Assembly (NCBI GenBank): GCA_030654075.1
Contig: JAURYB010000056.1
Location: forward strand, 62,001 to 126,000
Direction of reading: 5' to 3'
DNA from: Bacteroidales bacterium
Lineage (GTDB): Bacteria; Bacteroidota; Bacteroidia; Bacteroidales; UBA4417
DNA: 64,000 nt
Notes under the pieces: generated by a model
Databases searched by the model: none
The model's input: only the letters and a program-made list of their open reading frames with translations
What the model was told of the DNA's origin: nothing
Translations under genes and position numbers: made by a program
Part shown: piece after piece, positions 53,686-62,998 of the stretch
Layout: each line of letters begins with the position of its first letter
How positions within the stretch are numbered: the stretch's first letter is position 1

Positions 53686-56247
53686 CTACCTGATTAAACT
53701 CACCATCCCTCTCAGGGTAACAATTCCGGAACTCTCAATTTTAGCTTCCCTGTATTGCAAAAGGTAACTGTAGCTGCCTGCCTGGCATGGCTCTCCTTTA
53801 AAAGTCCCGTCCCATCCTTCTGAAGGATCAGTACTTTTAAAAACCAACTGTCCCCACCTGTCGTATATAAGTAGCTGGTAAGGCTCAAGGGTATTACGTT
53901 GGGTAACAGGCCTGAAAAAATCATTCTGACCGTTTTTATCAGGCGAAAATGCATTGGGAAGCCACAACCCCGGCATATAATAATATTGTTTTGTTATCGT
54001 ATCATTACACCCTTCGGGACTGGTTGCCACGAGCATGATCGTATAATTCCCTTCGAGAATATATGTAACAACAGGTTCCGGGAGATTTGAAGTACTATTG
54101 TTTCCAAAGTCCCAGGAATAATCAGAAGCCCCTGTGGTTTGATTATCAAAATGAATTTCTCCGTTATTAATTTCAGTGTTTTCGATGATAATGAAAGCAC
54201 AATCCGGTTTAGGTTTTATCGTGATTATTGAACTGACAGTATCCGAACACCCAAGTAAATCCGTAACAATATGACTGATAGGATAATTCCCGGCAGTATC
54301 AAATACCATTACGGCTGGATTACCCTTAAATGTAGGTTCATTTCCTGAAACTGAATTTACGCTCCAGGCGAATTCATTCAGCAGTGCATCAGCAGGAATG
54401 CTCTGATCTGTAAATGTAATTCTAACACCCTGGCATGCTTTGTCATACGAAAAAGCTGCTTTCGGCCAATTATGAATTATTAAAGACTTAGTCACAATCT
54501 TTCCATCCCCGCAAACAAGGTTCCTGCCAAAAACAGAAACCAAATATTCACCGGCTGGTATTGACTCATTCAAATCATAAATAAAAGTTGAATCAGGCGC
54601 ATCATTGACTATATCAGCAGAGAAACCCGGAACAGAAAGGTGCCAGTGATATTTTTGCGCAAAATCAATTGATTTTGAGTTGAAACTTATTGTTTGTCCT
54701 CTGCAAACAGTAACAGGTGTGGTAATCTGACCTGAAGAAGGTCTGAGTATAAGTTTAACTGTTTTTTCTATTAACTGGTCTGTTGTTAAATACCACCAGG
54801 AATTGATTGTGTTGGTATCGCCAAGGTTCTGAGTTGTGGTCCAGCTATGACAACCTGAAAAAGGCTCGATACCGCTATATATACAGCCTTCCGTAACATT
54901 ACTGGTGGGAAAATAAAGAGGTGATAATTTCGAATCATCCCAAAATATTTTGAGTTTCGAAGATCCAGAAACAGACATGGGCCGCTGGATATCAACTTTG
55001 AAGCCACGCGGATTATCCTCCACATCATAAAGAGGCACATTCGACAAACCATTCAGGAAACTGATCTTTGCTTTAACCTCTGTTCCATTAGCAAGTGGAA
55101 TTCCATTACCATCTTTCCCGTTCCAGGCTGGCAGTAGTACATTGTATCCGGCTATTACAGTATACCCAAGCAGCACATCTTCGGGTCCGATGGAGCCGGG
55201 ATTAGGAGGATCAACATCCAGTTGGACATTAATGTTTCCTCCTTTGGTTACATTCGCTTCAAAAGTGACAACCGTATCACATACGTTTGGCAATACATCA
55301 AAACTAACCATCTCACCAATATGTCCTGTGGGGAACAAAGCAATGTCGGGATCGTTTAGAAAAATCTTATATTGTGGTTTAACGGATGCATTTCCACGCA
55401 GTGATTGGCGGCGATCATTCCAAATTCCGGTAGTAGAGCTCCCCCACTCGTTGCTGTATATCGACCATACACCACCAGCAAGACCATTGCAATCGAAACG
55501 TGTTACAATACTGTCATTTGTATAGATATAGAACAGTGAAAAAGATGCTTTTAAATCCGCATCAACAGCACGTGTAGCCAATTGCCAGGCTTTGCTCCAT
55601 AACCGGCCGGGAATTGGATGATTCCCATTTGCAACTGTAGCATCAAAATATTTCAACACCCTCATTTCTGATGAAGTTGGAGTGCCGGCAGCAGGGACAG
55701 GTATTTCAAATTCAATACTATAATCCCCATTCATCCCGGGATTAATCACTAAAGGAGTATATCCCTGCGTGTTCAGATTATCAATATTAGGTCCCGCATC
55801 AACCTGACTGCGGGTAGTAATGAATCCTGGATTTCCGGAATTGCGGGGCAACTGACTGAGCGAATAACCTGCAACTACATTACCTTTAGGATCTCTTATC
55901 TGGTACTTTACATCAGTATAAATGATTGCGTCGTCAGCATAGTTAATCATTTGACCGAATCCCAGGTATATTTTCTCGTTTATGAAATCACTGATCCGTA
56001 TGTTCAGTCGGAAATCCTCTTTACAATTAACTAAAGCAAAAGGTATCCTGTATTCTATAGAATTTTGTGAGAGAACCAGTTTGCATACTGAATTTGATGG
56101 AGCTCCATTGGGCTCCAGTTGTTTGGTACCTTCGGCGAATGAAATTCCTGAAAGCCCGAGTATAATTATTATAAAAGAAAATGAAAGCAGATGCGCCCCA
56201 AATTGCCTGGCTACTGTAAATAAAATAAACTTTGGCAGTCGGCTCAT
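53686..56247 (-). CDS. Large secreted surface protein with PKD-like domains and T9SS type B (gliding-motility) sorting domain
   Basis: 853 residues. An N-terminal signal segment (~14-38) is followed by a long region with no domain I can name (~40-500). Ig/PKD-like modules then run ~510-740, with PAGEYLVSVFGRN, VRITFTDQSIPADALLNEFAWS and YSWDFGNNSTSNLPEPVVTY. The end, LPNAFSPDKNGQNDFFRP, LLIYDRWGQLVFKS and GWDGTFKG, is the gliding-motility-associated C-terminal domain, i.e. a type B T9SS signal. The product is therefore exported and attached to the cell surface, probably as an adhesin-like protein. Its gene faces the sulfur operon and has a repeat element upstream. Confidence 0.88.
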   Translation of the reverse strand: MSRLPKFILFTVARQFGAHLLSFSFIIIILGLSGISFAEGTKQLEPNGAPSNSVCKLVLSQNSIEYRIPFALVNCKEDFRLNIRISDFINEKIYLGFGQMINYADDAIIYTDVKYQIRDPKGNVVAGYSLSQLPRNSGNPGFITTRSQVDAGPNIDNLNTQGYTPLVINPGMNGDYSIEFEIPVPAAGTPTSSEMRVLKYFDATVANGNHPIPGRLWSKAWQLATRAVDADLKASFSLFYIYTNDSIVTRFDCNGLAGGVWSIYSNEWGSSTTGIWNDRRQSLRGNASVKPQYKIFLNDPDIALFPTGHIGEMVSFDVLPNVCDTVVTFEANVTKGGNINVQLDVDPPNPGSIGPEDVLLGYTVIAGYNVLLPAWNGKDGNGIPLANGTEVKAKISFLNGLSNVPLYDVEDNPRGFKVDIQRPMSVSGSSKLKIFWDDSKLSPLYFPTSNVTEGCIYSGIEPFSGCHSWTTTQNLGDTNTINSWWYLTTDQLIEKTVKLILRPSSGQITTPVTVCRGQTISFNSKSIDFAQKYHWHLSVPGFSADIVNDAPDSTFIYDLNESIPAGEYLVSVFGRNLVCGDGKIVTKSLIIHNWPKAAFSYDKACQGVRITFTDQSIPADALLNEFAWSVNSVSGNEPTFKGNPAVMVFDTAGNYPISHIVTDLLGCSDTVSSIITIKPKPDCAFIIIENTEINNGEIHFDNQTTGASDYSWDFGNNSTSNLPEPVVTYILEGNYTIMLVATSPEGCNDTITKQYYYMPGLWLPNAFSPDKNGQNDFFRPVTQRNTLEPYQLLIYDRWGQLVFKSTDPSEGWDGTFKGEPCQAGSYSYLLQYREAKIESSGIVTLRGMVSLIR

Positions 56248-56597
56248 AAAAGGTTAAAATTATTTCTGCTGGTTGTAATATAAGGAATGTAACTAATCAG
56301 TCTGATTAAAATGCTTTTTTGCCGCAGATTACACGGATTACACAGATTTCAAACTGCTTTTAGCAGTTTTTCAATTAATTTAAATTAAAAATGATGAATC
56401 ATTGTCTGTGAAATCTGAGTAATCTGTGGCATGTATTTGTTTTTCATTACTTTAGACAAACCGATTAGTTACAAAAGGAATAAATACTTGAACAACATCT
56501 GTTAAGAAGTCTCAAATTTACGATAAAAAGAAACCATTATAATCAAGGTTGCCAATAGCACAGAAATAGTTAATCATAAAAAAGTATTTTTCTCTTC
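56248..56597. other. Intergenic region holding repeat copy C
   Basis: More than half of it is a GTAACTAATCAG-type miniature element. The rest (56473-56597) is AT-rich and carries no visible gene. It must contain the promoter of the surface-protein gene at its left end. Confidence 0.5.
56289..56472. mobile_element. 184-bp GTAACTAATCAG-ended miniature element (copy C)
   Basis: The ends are GTAACTAATCAGTCTG and, inverted, GTAACTAATCGGTTTG. It is the reverse complement of copy A (16518-16700) with about 90% identity over the whole length, including the CAGATTACACGGATTACACA core. The flanking bases ATAAGGAAT (left) and AAAAGGAAT (right) match in 8 of 9, which fits an aged target duplication. Confidence 0.75.
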
Positions 56598-57191
56598 TTA
56601 CATCTTGAGTTCTTCAATTCCGGACATCCCAAATTGTCTTACTTCAGTTACGTCTCCGGCTTTCAAATCGCCAAGATGTATATTCCCAATCCTAACCCTA
56701 ACTAACCGTAATGTCGGGAATCCGGCAGCAGCCGTCATTTTTCGCACCTGCCGGTATTTGCCCTCGGTAAGTGTGATTGAAACCCAACTGGTAGGGCCAT
56801 GACGTTCATCGCGTATTTTACGGGTTCGGGGAGCAAATCCGGGATCGCTTTTGAGCCTGAAGACCTGGCATGACATAGTGCGATATTTAACATCGCGAAT
56901 CCCGATTTCAACGCCTTGTTTCAGTTCTTCAACAGCTTCATCGGTAATCAGTCCATCTACCTGAGCAAAGTATTCCTTTTCAATATGCCGGCTTCGGATA
57001 TGTTCACTTACTTGCCCGTCTGTTGTAAGCAGAAGCAGTCCTTCACTTTGCTCGTCGAGGCGACCGATAGCCATAGTGCCATCCGGAAAATCGTACAAAC
57101 TGCCAACTAGTTTTTTTTTCGGAAGTTCACAAACAAACTGGCAAAGGTAACCGTATGGTTTATGGTGTATAAAATGGCGGTGTTCGGGCAC
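56598..57191 (-). CDS. RsuA/RluE-type pseudouridine synthase
   Basis: 197 residues, cytosolic. It has HHKPYGYLCQF at the start, the catalytic motif GRLDEQSEGLLLLTTDG (Asp nucleophile), RHIEKEYFAQVDG, and the C-terminal EGKYRQVRKMTAAAGFPTLRLVRVRIG. These are the hallmarks of the RsuA/RluB/E/F group. There is no N-terminal S4 domain, and the short length matches RluE, which modifies U2457 of 23S rRNA in E. coli. Assignment to that exact position is by similarity of layout only. It stands alone on the minus strand between two unrelated genes. Confidence 0.87.
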   Translation of the reverse strand: MPEHRHFIHHKPYGYLCQFVCELPKKKLVGSLYDFPDGTMAIGRLDEQSEGLLLLTTDGQVSEHIRSRHIEKEYFAQVDGLITDEAVEELKQGVEIGIRDVKYRTMSCQVFRLKSDPGFAPRTRKIRDERHGPTSWVSITLTEGKYRQVRKMTAAAGFPTLRLVRVRIGNIHLGDLKAGDVTEVRQFGMSGIEELKM

Positions 57192-57328
57192 TGAATAGTT
57201 GTTTCAGAGATGCAGTTCTTTATTCAATTGTTCTACTGTTCAATTGTTCAAGGTTCAGGGTTCAAATGCCTGCGGCGTTATAAGTTTGGTTAGTTGTCGG
57301 TTTTAAAAGATTAAAATCCTTTAAACAT

Positions 57329-58081
57329 CTATTGGTTCACCGGCCAGTCCTTAATTGCATCAGCAAAGTTATCAGAATATCCATTATGAGCAGTAAATAT
57401 ATATCGAACTCCCGGAATACAGATAATTTTCCCGATTGATTGAACTGATGTTTCTGAATCCATATTGAAAAAGGCGTAGAACTTCTCAACTTTCCCCTGT
57501 TCTATCCGCAGCGCATCACCAGTAAACAATAGAGTATCGTTTATAAGATAACACATGGACCCGGGCGTATGCCCCGGAACCAGAAAGCCTTGTATTTTAA
57601 TGCCTTCAATACTCAATATTTGCTGATCCTCAATTAATTTATATGATTTTGAGTCGATTTTATTGCCAAAAAGGAAGAACCTCGATTTCTCTCCATTCAG
57701 TAACTGCTCTTCCTGCTTTGAAATATAAATGCTTGCATTTTTAAACAAACTAATACCGGCAACATGGTCACCGTCAGTATGAGTTAAAAGGACTGCATCT
57801 ATTTTATCAGTATCAATTTTAAGTTTGTTTAGTTCCTGCTGAATAACACCCTTATCCTTACCTGCATCAATAGCAATATAGTGCTCGCCATTTTTTACCA
57901 GATAGAGATTTACAAACGAATCCTTTATCGAAAATACATTTTTAGCGATTTCGCTGGTTTCAGCCGTAGTCATTCCTTTCATAATTGACCTGGCTTTTAT
58001 AAGGTAACCAACCGAGAGAAGAACCAGCACCAGGATAAAAACGCCTAGTCCTGAAAATATTCTTTTATAAGTCTTTTTCAT
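57329..58081 (-). CDS. Membrane-anchored MBL-fold metallo-hydrolase
   Basis: 250 residues. One N-terminal helix (~9-28) anchors the protein, with the enzyme domain outside the cytosol. The metal-binding loop is LLTHTDGDHVAG, i.e. HxDxDH instead of the common HxHxDH. Other MBL features are IAIDAGKDKG, VPGHTPGSMCYL, LFTGDAL and TAHNGYSD. This variant of the first motif occurs in some family members, so activity is possible. The substrate is unknown; the group includes glyoxalase II-like and lactonase-like hydrolases. A short reading frame upstream overlaps its start by 17 bases. Confidence 0.85.
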   Translation of the reverse strand: MKKTYKRIFSGLGVFILVLVLLSVGYLIKARSIMKGMTTAETSEIAKNVFSIKDSFVNLYLVKNGEHYIAIDAGKDKGVIQQELNKLKIDTDKIDAVLLTHTDGDHVAGISLFKNASIYISKQEEQLLNGEKSRFFLFGNKIDSKSYKLIEDQQILSIEGIKIQGFLVPGHTPGSMCYLINDTLLFTGDALRIEQGKVEKFYAFFNMDSETSVQSIGKIICIPGVRYIFTAHNGYSDNFADAIKDWPVNQ

Positions 58082-58253
58082 ATTCCCCGTTACCTTTAAG
58101 GTAGAATAAATTTATGCTTTTAGTAGTCTCAACAATACTTTCCGGTTTTAAGTAAGCCTCAGGTACGTGGATTATTTGTTTTACAAACTTAAAGAATAAA
58201 TCAGAATAATGAACCGATAAAACAATTTTTGAGTGTTTCAAATTTATTTTCAT
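58065..58253 (-). CDS. Possible 62-residue protein upstream of the MBL-fold gene
   Basis: The frame begins MKINLKHSKIVLSVHYSD and ends GNGEYEKDL, with its stop inside the start of the MBL gene in a different frame, so coupled translation is possible. The composition is not obviously spurious, but I do not recognise a family and no clear ribosome binding site stands out. It could also simply be leader sequence. Confidence 0.25.
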   Translation of the reverse strand: MKINLKHSKIVLSVHYSDLFFKFVKQIIHVPEAYLKPESIVETTKSINLFYLKGNGEYEKDL

Positions 58254-58259
58254 AGCATA

Positions 58260-58290
58260 TTGTTTTTGAACACATTATATTGTATATTTG
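58260..58290 (+). promoter_or_regulatory. Candidate promoter in front of the structured region
   Basis: TTG (58260-58262), a 20-base spacer and TATATTTG (58283-58290) fit the Bacteroidota TTG...TAnnTTTG pattern. The predicted start site is ~15-20 bases before the hairpin at 58314. Confidence 0.5.
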
Positions 58291-58313
58291 TATACTTGAT
58301 CAATCATCATTGG

Positions 58314-58394
58314 ATGCCAGGGAATATCTTCGGAACCGCTGAGATTCTCTCAGTTAATACAACACCAACAATGAGTACTTGAATTTCCTGGCAT
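58314..58394 (+). ncRNA. Possible structured RNA or leader element
   Basis: ATGCCAGGGAAT (58314-58325) and ATTTCCTGGCAT (58383-58394) form an 11/12 bp closing stem. An inner perfect hairpin, CTGAGA-TTC-TCTCAG, lies at 58339-58353. A promoter-like sequence lies just upstream. CTGAGA recalls the thiamine riboswitch, but its other conserved parts are missing. It may equally be a small repeat element. Confidence 0.3.
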
Positions 58395-59036
58395 TGATGT
58401 GTCATTAGCTGACCACCAAGGTGCTCATTTCCTGATTTTTTACCTATTTACATAGTTATTTTCCTTGTATTGAAGGATAAACTGAGCGCTTGATTGTAAC
58501 GTCATTTGAGGGGATTTACCTTGAACCCGAACTACTTTAAATGGATGTCCTTAATTTCAACCTGCCTGTTTCACAAAAGTTTTTTTCTGAACAATACTAT
58601 TGCAGGTTTACTCTGGCGTAGAAAAAGAAAAACTTCAGAACCACCATCTGCCTTTCCGGCAACCACAAGTTTCACTCTTTTTCAAAGGCCATCTGAATAA
58701 TACGCAGCGATTGAATATGAGTATAGCGGATTATTCAACGGAATATCAGGCCCTGCCACAAAAATATGTGGATGTGGTTACCTCTCAGGAGGAAGACACT
58801 GTTGAGTGAAACCTTATCGGCCAGGCTACCAGTGTACTATATTTAACTCGATAAATTTCACGAAATGCAGTAACTCCAGACATTATACAGTTGTGTAGAT
58901 GCCTGGTGTATAGATAACTCCCGGCTAACCGGAAGTTTAGGTCAAAAAGATTGATTCCATAAACGGATTATCAATCAGCACAATAACCAGAATCAGAATA
59001 CTGAAAGTTGAATTATCTTTAAAAAATCGAGCAGAT

Positions 59037-62000
59037 ATGAAAGAGCATAAAATACTTATGGTAGAGCATCTGAAATCCGATGCTAACCTTGCTAAGCAAG
59101 AGATTGAGAAGGTTCTTGAAAAGTTTCATTTCAGCATTGTTAAAACACGGCAGGATTTGGAAGAGCAGCTGGAGAATTCTACACCTGAACTGATTATTAC
59201 AGAGTATAAATTACCTTCCTTTGATGGATTAACGGTTTTGAAACTGATTAAGGAAAAATCGCTTCAAATACCTGTTATTTTCCTTGCTCACACTAACGAT
59301 GAAACAACAGTGGTTGAATGCATGAAGGCAGGTGCCGTTGACTATATTGACAAAGAGCAGATTGGCCGATTGGGCGACGCAGTGAAAGCGGCTATTAATA
59401 AGAGTGACAACGAGAGAGAAAAGATTAAATCTACAGACTCACTTGTGATGAGTGCGGAAGCATATCACAGCATGTTCGCTTATAATCCGCTACCCATGTT
59501 TGTGTTCGACATTAAGACCCATGCAATCCTTGAAGCTAACAATGCGACTCTGGATCAATACGGTTATACCCGTGAGGAGTTTTTATCTTTAACCCTCAGG
59601 GACTTAAGCCCTGTTGAAGATAATACGGCAGTTACAGGAGCCAACGAATCTCAAACTAATTATCACGCAACAGGGAATTGGTGGCACCTGAAGAAAACCG
59701 GAGAGGTTATCCATGTTGAACTCACCTCTCATCTTATCGATTTCAATGGAACGAAGGCTTGCCATATGCAAGCCACTGATGTTACAAAACGTAAAAAGGC
59801 CTGGGAAACTCTCTCCGCAAGTGAAGAAAAATACCGGACCTTTTTCGACAATGTTCAGGATGTAATTTTCCAGACCGACCTGGAAGGCATCCTTTATGAG
59901 ATCAGCCCATCAGTGGATCAATACCTGGGATACAGCAGGGATGAACTGATTGGAAATCCAATAGCTAACGTATACTATGATAGTAACGAAAGAGACTTAC
60001 TTGTTCATACCCTGTTGGAGAAGGGTAAAGTTTGGGACTATGTAGTCAGGTTCAGAACAAGAAATGACGAAATCTTATATGCTTCGATGAATGCCCGGTT
60101 AGTATACAACACAAAAGGGCAGCCTGATATAATTGAAGGATCTTTAAGGGATATAACTGAACGTATAGAAGCAGAGGAAATAGTCCGCAAAAACGAAGAA
60201 AAATTCCATGCGCTGTTCGAAAACCAGTCTATTGTCAAACTTGTTTTTGATCCTGAAACGCAACAAATAGTTGATGTAAACTATTCAGCTGCCAGGTTTT
60301 ATGGTTTCAGTAAAGAAGCTCTAAAGCAAATGAAAATTGCGGAAATTACCACTGCCAAACCGGAAGATTTTACAGCTCAGTTAAAGAAAATAAGGTCTGT
60401 GGGATTCCAGCAATACGAAACCCAACATTGCTGCAACGATGGTTCCCTGAAAGATGTTGAGGTTTTTGCCAGCAAAGTAGTAATTTCCGGCAAAGAGTAC
60501 ATTTATACTATTGTAAACGATATATCTTTCAGGAAACTGGCAGAACAGCAAAGCAGGCTATTGACCAAATCCATAGAGCAAAGCCCTGTTGGGATAATGG
60601 TTACCGATCAACACGGAAGAATAGAATATGTAAATCCCCGTTTCACAAAAATTACTGGCCATAGTTTACAGGAAATTAAAGAAAAAAAACAATGGTTTCT
60701 CTATTCGGGCAAATACTCCGATATAACCTATTCTGAAATGTGGGAAACGGTTCTGTCAGGTAAAGACTGGACGGGTGAACTGCCGGTAAGGAGGAAAAAT
60801 GGCGAACATTACTGGGAAAACGTAAGTATTTCACCGGTGAAGAACGAAAAGAGGCAGATTACACATGTAGTTACTATTTGTGAAGATATTACAACTAAAC
60901 ACAAACAGTGGGAAGAACTTTCAGAGGCTAAAGCCAAAATTGAAGCTGCAGACAAGCTGAAAGCATCGCTTATTAATAATATCTCCAACGAAGTACGTAC
61001 TCCACTCAATGGTATCATAGGATTTGCCGATATGTTGGTAAATACTGAGATTTCGAAAGAGAATAAACAAAATTATATCGATATCATCAAGAAAAGCAGC
61101 ACAAGGCTGCTTAACACTGTTACCAGCTATATTGACATATCCATGATTTTATCAGGGAAAACCAGGACCTATTCAAAGCATTTTCATCTCAATACGTTGC
61201 TGGAAGAGATAAAGAATGAATTTATCGGTTCCTGTACCGCAAAGGGTCTTGAACTAAGCATGCAAAAGCCTGAAAATCCTACTGATATTCAAATGAATAC
61301 AGATCCGGATATCTTACATAAAATCATGGCACATTTACTGTGCAATGCTGTAAAATTCACAGAAAAAGGAAAAATCGAATATGGTTTCAGGAGAAGAAAC
61401 AATATTCCGGAGTTTTTTGTCACTGACACAGGAATTGGGATTGAAAACAAGAAAGTTAATTCCTTATTCGATTACAATTCTCATGCTGACGTTTCCACAA
61501 CCCGTAGTTATGAAACCGTTGGACTTGGGTTACCTATTGCAAGAGGATTGGTTGAATTACTGGGAGGCGAAATCTTTATTGAAACCGGGAAAGCTAAAGG
61601 AGCTACTGTATACTTTACATTACCTGCCGAAGTAATCAGTACAACTTTGCCGAAGGAATTAAAAGAAGAAGTGTTAAAACCGAAACATCCCTTGTTGGCA
61701 AAAAATTCAGTAATACTGGTGGCTGAAGATGATGATTACAATTATAAATTCATCGAAACAGTCCTCAGCAGAGCCGATTTTAAAGTAATACGAGCTGAAA
61801 ACGGAGTGGAAGCTGTAAATATCTGTTATAATAACGCGGATGTGAGTCTTGTATTAATGGACTTAAAAATGCCTGTGATGGGAGGCATAGAAGCAACACG
61901 ACAAATCAAAAATTTCCTTCCAAACCTACCGGTTATAGCTCTTACCGCTTTTGTTTCCACTGACGATGAACAGGAAGCATTTCTATGTGGATGCGAAGAA

Positions 62001-62075
62001 TATATTAAAAAACCCGTCGATCGCTCACACTTGCTGGCGTCAGTAGGAGATCTGCTGGAGAATAAAGTGAATTGA
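59037..62075 (+). CDS. Hybrid sensor protein REC-PAS(x4)-HisKA/HATPase-REC with degenerate H-box
   Basis: 1012 residues, no membrane segment, hence cytosolic. In order there is a receiver (~4-120), four PAS-type domains (~145-255, 265-385, 390-500, 510-625), a dimerisation/HisKA region, a HATPase (~730-870) and a second receiver (~890-1010). The H-box reads NNISNEVRTPLNGIIGFADM, with Asn651 where the phospho-accepting His should be. The HATPase looks intact (LLCNAVKFT, DTGIGI, VGLGLPIARG). In the first receiver the acceptor position is Glu56 (IITEYKLPSFDG); the last keeps Asp942 (VLMDLKMPVMGG). It may therefore be a signal integrator that relies on another kinase, not an autophosphorylating enzyme. 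Confidence 0.88.
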   Translation: MKEHKILMVEHLKSDANLAKQEIEKVLEKFHFSIVKTRQDLEEQLENSTPELIITEYKLPSFDGLTVLKLIKEKSLQIPVIFLAHTNDETTVVECMKAGAVDYIDKEQIGRLGDAVKAAINKSDNEREKIKSTDSLVMSAEAYHSMFAYNPLPMFVFDIKTHAILEANNATLDQYGYTREEFLSLTLRDLSPVEDNTAVTGANESQTNYHATGNWWHLKKTGEVIHVELTSHLIDFNGTKACHMQATDVTKRKKAWETLSASEEKYRTFFDNVQDVIFQTDLEGILYEISPSVDQYLGYSRDELIGNPIANVYYDSNERDLLVHTLLEKGKVWDYVVRFRTRNDEILYASMNARLVYNTKGQPDIIEGSLRDITERIEAEEIVRKNEEKFHALFENQSIVKLVFDPETQQIVDVNYSAARFYGFSKEALKQMKIAEITTAKPEDFTAQLKKIRSVGFQQYETQHCCNDGSLKDVEVFASKVVISGKEYIYTIVNDISFRKLAEQQSRLLTKSIEQSPVGIMVTDQHGRIEYVNPRFTKITGHSLQEIKEKKQWFLYSGKYSDITYSEMWETVLSGKDWTGELPVRRKNGEHYWENVSISPVKNEKRQITHVVTICEDITTKHKQWEELSEAKAKIEAADKLKASLINNISNEVRTPLNGIIGFADMLVNTEISKENKQNYIDIIKKSSTRLLNTVTSYIDISMILSGKTRTYSKHFHLNTLLEEIKNEFIGSCTAKGLELSMQKPENPTDIQMNTDPDILHKIMAHLLCNAVKFTEKGKIEYGFRRRNNIPEFFVTDTGIGIENKKVNSLFDYNSHADVSTTRSYETVGLGLPIARGLVELLGGEIFIETGKAKGATVYFTLPAEVISTTLPKELKEEVLKPKHPLLAKNSVILVAEDDDYNYKFIETVLSRADFKVIRAENGVEAVNICYNNADVSLVLMDLKMPVMGGIEATRQIKNFLPNLPVIALTAFVSTDDEQEAFLCGCEEYIKKPVDRSHLLASVGDLLENKVN

Positions 62076-62156
62076 ATCTTCCTCCATTCAGCATTCCGGC
62101 GTGCGACTATTGAAACTTCACACCGGATTTAAATACAGGTTGTTGCGAAATAAAGA

Positions 62157-62205
62157 GGCGTTCATTATTCCCCAAAAGATGAGGAATAATGAACGCCGTA
62201 TTTTT
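62157..62205. terminator. Terminator between the sensor and HU genes
   Basis: GGCGTTCATTATTCC (62157-62171) pairs perfectly with GGAATAATGAACGCC (62183-62197) across 11 bases, followed by GTATTTTT. It lies between convergent genes and may serve both. Confidence 0.88.
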
Positions 62206-62239
62206 AGCTCCTGCTCACGAATGACCAGGAGTTAATACT

Positions 62240-62509
62240 TTATAAGCTATCGGATAAAGCTTTACCAGGTTTAAACTTGGCAACTTTTTTTGCAGCTATT
62301 TGTAAAGCAGCACCAGTTTTAGGGTTACGGCCTGTTCTGGCTTCCCTGGTTGTTACTGAAAATGATCCAAAACCTACGATTTCAACACGACTTCCAGCAG
62401 CAAGAGCTCCGGCTACAGTTTCGTGATAACAATCAATAGCTTTTTTTGCCTGAGCTTTTGTCAGGTCGGCACCAGCTGCCAATGCGTCAATTAATTCAGA
62501 TTTGTTCAT
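62240..62509 (-). CDS. HU family DNA-binding protein
   Basis: 89 residues, the normal size of HU/IHF subunits. MNKSELIDALAAGADLTKAQ opens the protein. VEIVGFGSFSVTTREARTGR, followed by NPKTG, is the HU family signature and includes the DNA-contacting arm with the proline tip. The C-terminus AAKKVAKFKPGKAL is also typical. It bends and compacts DNA as a dimer and helps site-specific recombination and transcription. It is a single-gene unit with a strong terminator downstream. Confidence 0.95.
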   Translation of the reverse strand: MNKSELIDALAAGADLTKAQAKKAIDCYHETVAGALAAGSRVEIVGFGSFSVTTREARTGRNPKTGAALQIAAKKVAKFKPGKALSDSL

Positions 62510-62998
62510 AATTGTTTTTTTTAATGGTTGTTAATGAATTTAGTTTAATAATAATAGTATTCTATACGCTCAAGTATATTAACAGTTTTATTGACCAGAT
62601 GTTTTAAAATGAATGATGTACCCCAAATCTAACTACGCTAAATCTATTTTACTGGATTAGTTTCTGGTCAAATAGGATGCTAATGTAGTAAACAATCCAA
62701 TAATGAGCGCTTTATGTGCGCTTTTTAGAGAAATTTATTTTATTTTTTTTATACCCAACTGTCGAGCCTATTAGCAATAATTTTTCAATTCCAATTTACA
62801 CAAACTTATCACATTGATTATTAGATACTTAATTAATACAAGCCAAAATTCCAAAAGGATACTGAAATAATTATCAACAGGAATGAATGTTCGGTTATTC
62901 CTGCTAATCGTGTATTCCTATGCAATTAATTTTCACACAACCGCTGGTTTTATGTATTGCATGTGTCTATCCATTAATATTAACCTAAAAAAATTACG
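62510..62998. other. Divergent intergenic region between the HU and DUF2202 genes
   Basis: 489 bases, AT-rich, with no reading frame or long repeat. It should hold both promoters, but I do not see a clear TTTG-N19-TAnnTTTG match on either strand. Confidence 0.4.

Larger units (their letters stand above)
58254..59036. other. Long gene-free region upstream of the hybrid sensor gene
   Basis: It contains a promoter-like pair at its left end, a long-stem structure just after it, and several short frames at 58506-58809 that do not resemble any protein I know. The transcript from the promoter would have a leader of ~740 bases before the sensor gene, or would end earlier as a separate RNA. Confidence 0.5.

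Noticed and set aside
57770-57800. Loss of activity in the MBL-fold hydrolase because the motif is HTDGDH and not HxHxDH
   Set aside because: This variant occurs in other MBL-fold proteins, so it is not evidence for a dead enzyme.
58314-58394. Thiamine (TPP) riboswitch suggested by CTGAGA
   Set aside because: The remaining conserved TPP elements are absent and the downstream gene is not a thiamine gene.
58506-58809. Two overlapping short frames upstream of the hybrid sensor gene
   Set aside because: No signal peptide, family resemblance or clear ribosome binding site; composition and overlap fit chance frames.
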